A stretch of DNA of 7,723 nt. It comes from Aquificaceae bacterium. GTDB lineage: Bacteria; Aquificota; Aquificia; Aquificales; Aquificaceae. The translations under genes were made by a program, and so were the position numbers. Below the pieces are notes generated by a model. The model made no database searches. It had not been told where the DNA came from and saw nothing but the letters and a program-made list of their open reading frames with translations. Location of the stretch: the NCBI GenBank assembly GCA_026982025.1, contig JALSHX010000279.1:1-7723 (forward strand). Direction: 5' to 3'. Below are positions 1 through 5,683 of this stretch, piece after piece (position 1 is the first letter of the stretch; every line of letters starts with the position of its first letter).

Positions 1-52
1 GACCAACAAACACACCTGCACCCAGAGCTATAAAAAATTTAACTCCCCTCAT
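1..52 (-). CDS. 5' fragment of an exported or membrane protein, fourth gene of the redox operon
   Basis: Only the first 17 codons are present; the gene continues past the left edge. The visible protein begins MRGVKFFIALGAGVFVG, a short basic start followed by a hydrophobic run, which fits a Sec signal peptide or a membrane anchor. The ATG (complement of 50-52) is preceded by a strong AGGAGGT Shine-Dalgarno site with about six bases of spacing. It lies 14 bases after the stop of the metallophosphoesterase gene with no terminator between them, so it is very probably cotranscribed. The function cannot be told from this fragment. In this context another periplasmic or membrane-bound partner of the upstream redox proteins is a reasonable guess, no more. 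Confidence 0.6.
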   Translation of the reverse strand, partial: MRGVKFFIALGAGVFVG

Positions 53-66
53 AGCATCACCTCCTC

Positions 67-1086
67 TTACAGCGGGACTCCGTCTTTAATGTCTTCGGGC
101 ATGAGGTCAGCCCAGGTCTCGTACTTCATCTTCCCGAGGAATGTATCGTCAATAAAGGTGGTGGCAAATCCCACGCCGTCGTAAATGTCCCCGGGATCAA
201 CCCTCAGCATCCGGATTTTGGGATAGGGAAGGTCAACGGGCGGATAGGGCCAGGGCCAGGCGGTTGCAAGATTTCCGATGTGAACCATGTTGCCAGTTTT
301 GTTGTAAACAACCTGATGAACATGGCCGTGTATTGCAATAACTTTCTCAAACTTGGAAAGGATCTCCCTCACTTGAGGCGCATCCTCCGTCTGGAAGTTC
401 CAGCGTGGATAGTAATTCCAAAGGGGAGAGTGGGTGAAAATTACGATGGGAGTATCCGGTCTCAGGTTTTTAACATCCCTCTTGAGCCACTCAAGCTGTT
501 TCTCTCTGACACCCCAGAGCCCGCACACATGACACTCAAGCTCCGCTATGGCAAGCATCCTCTCCCACGGAGACATGTTCCTTGCGGTCCAGTAGTCCCT
601 GACGAGGATTGAGTTCATTCCGATGAAGTGAACACCCTTATGGTCAAAGCTCCAGTAAGGTCTCCCGAACATCTTTTTCCATGTCTTTCCCATGTCAAGG
701 TACCAGTCGTGTTCGCCGGGAATTATCCTGTACTTGATTCCCGCCCTCTCAAGTCTGTCAAGAAACTTTTTGCCTTTTTCAAGCTCCTTCACCTTACCGA
801 ATTGAGCGAGGTCCCCGATAAAGAGGACGAAGTCGGGTTTGGGCCTCATCTTGATTATGTCATCCACCGCCCTCTTGAATGTCTTGTCAAACCTGTGATT
901 GGGCATCTCATAAAGGTGTGTGTCTCCCACCACCACAAAGCGGAAGGGTGTGATCTTTGATCTCTTGGAAGACCGTGCCTCCGCCACATTAACGACCCCG
1001 AGAAAGGGAGAGACAGCCCCCGCCGTTAAAGCCGCCATTCCCGCCTTGGCTGAGATCTTAAAAAACCCTCTCCTTGAAACCTTCAT
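67..1086 (-). CDS. Tat-exported calcineurin-like metallophosphoesterase
   Basis: A 339-residue predicted periplasmic phosphoesterase. The N-terminus carries a twin-arginine signal: SRRGFFK at residues 4-10, an Ala/Gly-rich hydrophobic stretch to about 33, and a likely cleavage after AEA (35-37). Tat export suggests folding, perhaps with metals, before crossing the membrane. The dimetal core motifs appear in order: GDTH (D55, H57), GDLAQ (D92), GEHD (H126, D127), THS (H219) and GHVH (H255, H257). The third block is normally GNHD or GNHE, and here the metal-ligand Asn is Glu125. A CHVC cluster (C185, C188) lies in the region between the third and fourth motifs and is not a heme-binding motif. 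The start is supported by a GGGAGGT SD; the ATG is separated from the stop of the upstream cytochrome gene by one base, which implies translational coupling. The substrate is unknown: phosphomonoesters, diesters or nucleotides are all possible. Confidence 0.88.
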   Translation of the reverse strand: MKVSRRGFFKISAKAGMAALTAGAVSPFLGVVNVAEARSSKRSKITPFRFVVVGDTHLYEMPNHRFDKTFKRAVDDIIKMRPKPDFVLFIGDLAQFGKVKELEKGKKFLDRLERAGIKYRIIPGEHDWYLDMGKTWKKMFGRPYWSFDHKGVHFIGMNSILVRDYWTARNMSPWERMLAIAELECHVCGLWGVREKQLEWLKRDVKNLRPDTPIVIFTHSPLWNYYPRWNFQTEDAPQVREILSKFEKVIAIHGHVHQVVYNKTGNMVHIGNLATAWPWPYPPVDLPYPKIRMLRVDPGDIYDGVGFATTFIDDTFLGKMKYETWADLMPEDIKDGVPL

Positions 1087-1087
1087 C

Positions 1088-2218
1088 TTATCTACCTCCC
1101 TTTTTTACCCTTTTCTCGCCCTCGTAGGGCGGTAACTCAGGCTCCTCAATGAAGGGAACATTCTCACAGGTTAGCGCCTCTAAAAAGGCAACGAGAGCAT
1201 ACTTTTCCTCCTCGGTAAGGTTAAGGGGCTTAAGCCTCCTGTCCTTGTTTGGAACATCTCCTCCTCCCTTGTTGTAAAACTCAACAACCTCTTCAAGGGT
1301 TTTAAAAACACCGTTGTGCATGTAAGGGGGAGTTAAGCTTACATTTCTAAGGGTAGGAGTTTTAAAAGAGCCCTTGTCCTTACTCTTTCCTGTCAGGAAG
1401 AACCGTCCGAGGTCCCGGTCAATCTTCTCGGGATTTCTGAAACCCGCCTGCCTCAAAACAAAGTTTCTCGTTGCGGCCACGAGAGGTTCATCCTCAACGC
1501 GGTTCTTGGGAACTCCCGTAACATGAAACTTATTGTCCGTAAAGTTCGGTCCGTTATGGCACTGAACACATCCCGCCTTTCCCACAAAGAGCTTCATTCC
1601 CCTTATCTGTTCTTCATCCATGGCTCCTTTGTCCCCTCTCATATATCTGTCAAAGGGCGAGTCGTTGCAGACTATAGTCCTCTCAAAAGCGGCGATGGCC
1701 TTCGCAACATTTTTTATGTTGACTGGATCCCTATCTCCGGGGAAGGCTTCTTTGAAGAGTTTCCTGTATTCGGGGATTGCTTCCAGCCTCTCCTCAAGGA
1801 GGTCGTAGTTCATATTCATCTCAAAGGGTGAGAGAATAGGCTTTTCTGCCTGCTCCTCAAGGGTTTTAACCCTTCCGTCCCAGAACATCAGAGTGTTGTA
1901 AGCAACGTTGAGAACAGTGGGTGAGTGTCTGAAGTGCTTGTTCTCGGGGTAGGCGGGGGACATAACCCTCTTCTTTGCCCACCCGTGAGCGGGGTCATGA
2001 CACGTGGCACAGCTAACGCTTCCGTCCCCCGAAAGGCGGGGGTCAAAGTAAAGGAGCTTTCCCAGTTTAACCTTTACGGGTGTAGTTGGATTGTCCTTTG
2101 GCTCCGGAGGCTTTGCCGGGAGCGGAGCTATTGTAGGCTTCTTAGCACCGTCGGATGCTCCGGAAATGGAAAGCAATATAACCGCCGACATGAGGATGGC
2201 TTTTTTACCTGTCAACAT
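1088..2218 (-). CDS. Diheme cytochrome c peroxidase / MauG-family protein
   Basis: A 376-residue secreted protein with two c-type heme sites, C70-A-T-C73-H74 and C217-V-Q-C220-H221, spaced as in bacterial diheme cytochrome c peroxidases (CcpA/MauG superfamily). An N-terminal Sec signal (hydrophobic residues about 8-20) is followed by a Pro-rich linker (about 31-47). Family landmarks are LGKLLYFDPRLS (52-63), the HSPTVLNVAYN block (98-108), FWDGR (112-116), a Glu in SPFEM (E133), ERT...SPFDRY (179-192), and PPYMHNG (297-303), whose Met300 is at the usual axial-ligand position of the second heme. Family members either reduce hydrogen peroxide with electrons from a cytochrome or cupredoxin, or oxidise a protein partner as MauG does; the sequence does not separate these. 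The neighbouring copper protein is a candidate electron partner. Extra cysteines C184 and C351 could form a disulfide. The ATG has a GGAGGAGG SD that overlaps the end of the upstream gene's stop. Confidence 0.92.
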   Translation of the reverse strand: MLTGKKAILMSAVILLSISGASDGAKKPTIAPLPAKPPEPKDNPTTPVKVKLGKLLYFDPRLSGDGSVSCATCHDPAHGWAKKRVMSPAYPENKHFRHSPTVLNVAYNTLMFWDGRVKTLEEQAEKPILSPFEMNMNYDLLEERLEAIPEYRKLFKEAFPGDRDPVNIKNVAKAIAAFERTIVCNDSPFDRYMRGDKGAMDEEQIRGMKLFVGKAGCVQCHNGPNFTDNKFHVTGVPKNRVEDEPLVAATRNFVLRQAGFRNPEKIDRDLGRFFLTGKSKDKGSFKTPTLRNVSLTPPYMHNGVFKTLEEVVEFYNKGGGDVPNKDRRLKPLNLTEEEKYALVAFLEALTCENVPFIEEPELPPYEGEKRVKKGGR

Positions 2219-2229
2219 TTTCCTCCTCC

Positions 2230-2985
2230 TTACCTCAGCTCAACGGTAACCGTTGACACCTTTCCCTCCCGAACCTTGACCTTCATACTTTTTTCTCTCA
2301 ATCCCTCGTGCCATACGCGGAGCTTATAACTTCCGGGGGGGAGTCCGCTGATCCTGAAGTTGCCTTTGGAGTCTGTTACCGCAAAGTAAGGGGATGCCGA
2401 GACCACCACCCACGCTTTCATCCAGCCGTGAATGTTGCATGTCACTTCAACGACTCCCGGTTTATTTAGGACAACTCTATCCACCATGCCCTTCTTGGGC
2501 TGAGACAATTGAAAGATGGTCTCATAATCCTGAACGCCGTTTGCCTCGTGCTTTGCTTCATCCTTGTTGACAATTTCAAGGGTGCTACCTGCGGACATTG
2601 CTATAACCCTCGGAGAGAATTCGCACTTTTCCTGAACAAGGACCTTTGTCAACCGCTTTTCCTGAGATTTGGCTTCCACAAAAACTACCGCATTCTTAAC
2701 ACCTCCATCATCCGAAACCTCATAAACCCTGTCAATTTTGTATCCTCTACCGCAAACCTCCTTGTCCTTGGTAATCAGCTTTTTCCTGTTTCTGAGCTTT
2801 CTCTTGCCTTTATAAACAACCCTTCCCTCAATTACGCCCGATCCGGAGGACTTAACAACAAAATAGTCCCCCGACTCAAAGGTCTTTACATACCTGATGT
2901 TGTAATGACCCTTATCTCCTGAATTAGCCTCCTGAATAGGAAATCCGATTAAAAGGAAACCGATTAATGCGAGCCCTCTTTTCAT
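2230..2985 (-). CDS. Exported cupredoxin with C-terminal carboxypeptidase-regulatory-like domain
   Basis: A 251-residue predicted periplasmic copper protein. A signal peptide (hydrophobic residues 5-16, cleavage near 20-23) precedes a beta-rich region from about 50. The cupredoxin-type copper site is visible as H146 (in NKDEAKHEANG) followed 37 residues later by C183-N-I-H186-G-W-M189. The C-x2-H-x2-M ligand loop has the short spacing of amicyanin, whereas plastocyanin and pseudoazurin have a longer His-Met spacing. C78 and C121 could form a disulfide. Residues about 200-251 (TDSKGNFRISGLPPGSYKLRVWH) form a typical carboxypeptidase-regulatory-like or transthyretin-like beta-sandwich. Such fused proteins are usually left as hypothetical or methylamine-utilisation-like. 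It is the first gene of the minus-strand operon, 11 bases before the diheme cytochrome, so electron transfer to or from that enzyme is the natural inference. The ATG has an AGGAGGGG SD about seven bases upstream. Confidence 0.85.
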   Translation of the reverse strand: MKRGLALIGFLLIGFPIQEANSGDKGHYNIRYVKTFESGDYFVVKSSGSGVIEGRVVYKGKRKLRNRKKLITKDKEVCGRGYKIDRVYEVSDDGGVKNAVVFVEAKSQEKRLTKVLVQEKCEFSPRVIAMSAGSTLEIVNKDEAKHEANGVQDYETIFQLSQPKKGMVDRVVLNKPGVVEVTCNIHGWMKAWVVVSASPYFAVTDSKGNFRISGLPPGSYKLRVWHEGLREKSMKVKVREGKVSTVTVELR

Positions 2986-3024
2986 TCCTTTGCCCCTCCT
3001 TTATTCCGCTAACCTCTGGGTTAA

Positions 3025-3052
3025 ATTAAAATCAAATAAGAATTCTTTGCAA
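3025..3052 (-). promoter_or_regulatory. Candidate proximal sigma70-type promoter of the redox operon
   Basis: On the minus strand TTGCAA (3047-3052) lies 16 bases before TTTAAT (3025-3030), matching four of six and five of six consensus bases. Transcription would start near 3018 and leave a leader of about 30 bases that includes the AGGAGGGG SD. It is a sequence match in an AT-rich stretch, so chance is a real possibility. Confidence 0.35.
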
Positions 3053-3070
3053 TAAAAATTCTTTATGGTA

Positions 3071-3098
3071 AGTATAAGAAGGATTTATTAATTACCAA
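3071..3098 (-). promoter_or_regulatory. Candidate distal sigma70-type promoter of the redox operon
   Basis: On the minus strand TTGGTA (3093-3098) is followed after 16 bases by TATACT (3071-3076), again four of six and five of six consensus bases. The leader would be about 80 bases. The -35 box lies inside an AT-rich, partly symmetric block (about 3087-3110, repeated AATTA/TTAAT units) that could bind a regulator. This candidate competes with the one at 3025-3052; neither can be preferred on sequence alone. Confidence 0.35.
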
Positions 3099-3162
3099 TT
3101 AAAATTAATTCGCATTTAGTTTGCCTTTGTGGACACGCTCCCTCTGATAAAATAAGGTGGCT

Positions 3163-5478
3163 ATGAGAGTTCCCTTGGGCTGGCTTTCGGAGTTCCTTGA
3201 CCTAAAGGGATTTTCAGCCAAGGGGCTGGCAGAGTCACTGACGATGAAAAGTGCGGAAACCACCGTTGAAAAATTTGGTCCGAGGCTTGAGGGAACTCTG
3301 ACCGGCGTGATTAAAGAAGTAAAGAACCACATAAAGGATGAAGACCTCGCTGTTCTGAAGGTGAACTGTGGAGTAAGGGAGTTTACCCTTGTAAGCAAGG
3401 ACAGGAGCCTTAAAGAAGGAGAAGCGGTTTTAGTGGCTCCGGAAGGAGCAAAAATCGGAACACAAAAGGTTTCTTCAAGAGAAATTAAGGGGGTTTTGTC
3501 TCAGGGAATTCTTATATCCCTTCAGGACCTCGGGCTTGAGGACAGAAGCGAGGGCGTTTTGAGACTCGGCAAAGATGTGGTGCCCGGAGAGGACGGGGCA
3601 AAGGTTCTTGGAATCGGAGAGGAAATACTTGAACTTGACCTAACACCCAACAGGGGAGACCTCCTCAGCGTTAGGGGCGTGGCAAGAGAGCTTTCCGCCA
3701 TCCTGAGAATTGACACAAAAGAACCTCCCATTGAGACCTTTAACGGAAAAGAAGAAGTTGAAATCATTATCTCAGACGACGACTGCAGGCGATATAGGGG
3801 AGCAATAATTGAAAGCATAAATAACGGCGAGGCACCTCTTTTTATAAGAAAAAGACTCTGGCAGTGCGGTTTAAGGTCAATTAACCTCATAGTTGATATT
3901 ACGAATTATGTAATGCTACAGGAGGGTCAGCCTCTCCACGCCTTTGACCTAAAAAAGCTTTCCCTTCCCATTGAGGTAAGATCCTCGGCTGAGGGTGAGA
4001 GAATAAGGACCCTTGACGGGGTTGAAAGGTATCTGCCCGCCGGAATTCTGGTTATAGCGGACGGTAGCGGACCTGTTGCGGTTGCTGGAGTGATGGGGGG
4101 AGAAGAGAGTGCGGTTTCCGAAAAAACAGATTCAATTCTCCTTGAATCCGCCCACTTCAACCCGAGGAGGGTAAGGCGGAGCTCCTCCCTGCTGAACCTG
4201 AGAACGGAGAGCAGTTATCGCTTTGAAAGGAATGTTGATATTGAAGGAGTGGCAAAGGCTCAAGACCTTGCCATTGACCTTATTATCAAACACGGAGGCG
4301 GGAATTTGACCGCCCTGACCGATGTTTACAGGCAAAGGTATCAGAAGAAGAAGGTTTTCCTCTCTTGGGGAAAACTAAAGAGGTACTCATCAACCAATCT
4401 GAGCCGGGAAGAAGTGTCATCAATCCTTTCACTCCTTGACTTTGAACCATCAATAAAGGACTGTGGTGTTGAGGTCCTGATCCCATCGCACAGGGAATTT
4501 GACATTTCAAGGGATGTTGATGTAATTGAAGAAATAATGAGGGTTAAGGGATACGATCACTTTAAATCATCGGCTCCCAGTCTTCCCGTTAAGGTCGGTG
4601 TTTCTGAGAATACGGCGGAAGCAGTCAAAGATTTGCTGAGGGCTAAGGGGCTTCACGAGGTTATTAACATACCCTTTGACGAAAGGGATCTGTACGATAT
4701 ACTTGGGGCAGACCTTCCTTCCCTTGAGGTATTAAATCCCCTCATTCCCAGTCAGCGGTTCCTCCGTTCAAGCCTCATCCCCGGGCTTATAAAAACCGCC
4801 CTTTTTAATGATAGCCACTACAACTACGATCAGGCTTTTTTTGAGATCGGTTCAGTATTTACCTCCCAAGGCGAGGAGCTCAGGCTCGGGGTCCTCGCAA
4901 AGGGCGTAAAGAGATCCTTTCCCCAAGAGGAGTGGACCTCAAAGGACCTGAAGGATATACTTCTTTCCGTCGCAAGTCTCTTTAAAAGGGATCTTGAACT
5001 GGAAACTGGAGGACCCGAGTTTCTTCATCCCGGATCCAGAGTTACATTGTTGATCGGGGGGGAGAAAGTCGGATTTGCAGGAACGCTGTCTCCAGAGGTC
5101 AGCCAGAAGCTGGACCTCAGGGGAAAGGTGGCGGTTGCTGAAGTTTCACTCCCTAAGTTAATTGATGGCAGAAGACCCCGCTTTAAGAAAATGTCCAAAT
5201 ATCCCCCTGCACACAGGGACCTTGCCCTGATCGTGGACAAAAATATGTCGGTGAGTAAATTATTAAATGAGATCAGATCTCACATAGGTGAGCTGATGGA
5301 GGAAGTGAGAGTTTTTGACCTTTATGCAGGTGAAAAGGTAGGGGAAGGCAAGAAGAGCGTCGGCATAAGGATCGCTCTGAGAAGTGAACTCAAAAGCCTG
5401 TCTGGTGAGGAGGTGCAGGAATTAATGGAAAACCTCGTCAAGAAGTTACGGGACAGGCTGGGTGCAAGGTTAAGATAA
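3163..5478 (+). CDS. pheT: Phenylalanyl-tRNA synthetase beta chain
   Basis: Cytoplasmic beta subunit of the alpha2-beta2 enzyme that charges tRNA-Phe; the beta chain binds tRNA and edits mischarged Tyr-tRNA-Phe. The 771-residue product is slightly shorter than the roughly 795 residues of E. coli. In order it shows the N-terminal region and tRNA-binding OB domain (about 40-150), B3/B4 editing domain (about 205-385), B5 (about 395-470), the catalytic-like core (about 480-670), and a C-terminal ferredoxin-fold anticodon-binding domain from KYPPAHRDLALIV (679-691) to the end. Editing-domain residues that I align with E. coli H265, E334 and T354 are present as H259, E328 and T348; the position of Ala356 is Ser350. 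ATG 3163 is preferred over the in-frame GTG 3157 because GTG lies inside the likely SD (TAAGGTGG). No pheS precedes it, unlike the usual pheST operon. No terminator follows; the stop codon touches the 6S RNA closing stem. Confidence 0.96.
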   Translation: MRVPLGWLSEFLDLKGFSAKGLAESLTMKSAETTVEKFGPRLEGTLTGVIKEVKNHIKDEDLAVLKVNCGVREFTLVSKDRSLKEGEAVLVAPEGAKIGTQKVSSREIKGVLSQGILISLQDLGLEDRSEGVLRLGKDVVPGEDGAKVLGIGEEILELDLTPNRGDLLSVRGVARELSAILRIDTKEPPIETFNGKEEVEIIISDDDCRRYRGAIIESINNGEAPLFIRKRLWQCGLRSINLIVDITNYVMLQEGQPLHAFDLKKLSLPIEVRSSAEGERIRTLDGVERYLPAGILVIADGSGPVAVAGVMGGEESAVSEKTDSILLESAHFNPRRVRRSSSLLNLRTESSYRFERNVDIEGVAKAQDLAIDLIIKHGGGNLTALTDVYRQRYQKKKVFLSWGKLKRYSSTNLSREEVSSILSLLDFEPSIKDCGVEVLIPSHREFDISRDVDVIEEIMRVKGYDHFKSSAPSLPVKVGVSENTAEAVKDLLRAKGLHEVINIPFDERDLYDILGADLPSLEVLNPLIPSQRFLRSSLIPGLIKTALFNDSHYNYDQAFFEIGSVFTSQGEELRLGVLAKGVKRSFPQEEWTSKDLKDILLSVASLFKRDLELETGGPEFLHPGSRVTLLIGGEKVGFAGTLSPEVSQKLDLRGKVAVAEVSLPKLIDGRRPRFKKMSKYPPAHRDLALIVDKNMSVSKLLNEIRSHIGELMEEVRVFDLYAGEKVGEGKKSVGIRIALRSELKSLSGEEVQELMENLVKKLRDRLGARLR

Positions 5479-5642
5479 AACCGCCTGCCCTGCAGGTGCC
5501 CCGGAGATTTAAATTGGGGCCTACAAGTGGGCTTTAAGGGAACCCGGCTTCGGCAGGGTCCGGAAGGGGCCCGCCGAGAGGGATCCCACCTGAAATCTGG
5601 AGGCCCGCTAAGGTCTCTGGAGGACACCGCAGGGCGGGTTTG
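5479..5642 (+). ncRNA. ssrS: 6S RNA (RNA polymerase regulator)
   Basis: A GC-rich gap of about 200 bases folds by eye into the long interrupted rod typical of 6S RNA. The closing stem pairs GCCCTGC (5487-5493) with GCAGGGC (5629-5635), extended outward by AAACC/GGTTT (5478-5482 with 5637-5641) and inward by GGTG/CACC (5495-5498 with 5625-5628) and CCGGAG/CTCTGG (5501-5506 with 5615-5620). An open, partly AT-rich bubble follows (about 5507-5516 opposite 5607-5614), then GGGCCT/AGGCCC (5517-5522 with 5601-5606), GTGGG/CCCAC (5527-5531 with 5585-5589) and an apical CGGC.GGGTCC/GGGCCC.GCCG hairpin (5551-5576). 6S RNA mimics an open promoter and sequesters housekeeping RNA polymerase. Its position just upstream of the 5-FTHF cyclo-ligase gene is the classic ssrS-ygfA arrangement. 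Ends are estimated to within about 10 bases. It could be processed from the pheT transcript or have its own promoter in the end of pheT (weak TAAGAT at 5471-5476). Confidence 0.78.
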
Positions 5643-5657
5643 ATACCCTTGCCTTCC

Positions 5658-5675
5658 CCTCCTGGAAACAGGAGG
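5658..5675 (+). promoter_or_regulatory. Hairpin sequestering the cyclo-ligase ribosome-binding site
   Basis: CCTCCTG (5658-5664) pairs perfectly with CAGGAGG (5669-5675) around a GAAA loop, giving a seven-bp GC-rich stem. The 3' arm contains the AGGAGG SD (5670-5675) that serves the TTG start at 5684 with eight bases of spacing. When folded, the SD is hidden. No T-run follows, so it is not an intrinsic terminator. It lies about 16 bases after the estimated 3' end of the 6S RNA and may also help define processing there. The stem is directly visible; regulation is inferred. Confidence 0.6.
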
Positions 5676-5683
5676 TGGAAGAC

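Noticed and set aside
520..534. CHVCG in the phosphoesterase as a c-type heme site
   Set aside because: Covalent heme attachment needs CxxCH; here Gly follows the second Cys and the His lies between the cysteines.
628..960. Plus-strand frame of 110 codons within the metallophosphoesterase gene
   Set aside because: It is antisense to a gene with a full set of catalytic motifs and has no SD or domain.
3157..3162. GTG 3157 as the pheT start
   Set aside because: It lies inside the TAAGGTGG ribosome-binding site; ATG 3163 is the start that the site can serve and gives the usual PheT N-terminus.
5322..5627. Minus-strand open frame of 101 codons across the end of pheT and the 6S RNA
   Set aside because: It is antisense to pheT and the structured RNA, has a biased Pro/Ser/Arg composition, and no recognisable domain. 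The RNA structure explains the region better.
5479..5674. Tetrahydrofolate riboswitch upstream of the cyclo-ligase gene
   Set aside because: Tempting because the gene acts on folate, but the region folds as one long interrupted rod with a central bubble, and the ssrS-ygfA context explains it better.
5658..5675. Hairpin as a rho-independent terminator of the 6S RNA
   Set aside because: The stem is GC-rich but is followed by GTGGAAGACTTGG, with no T-run, and its 3' arm is the SD of the next gene.
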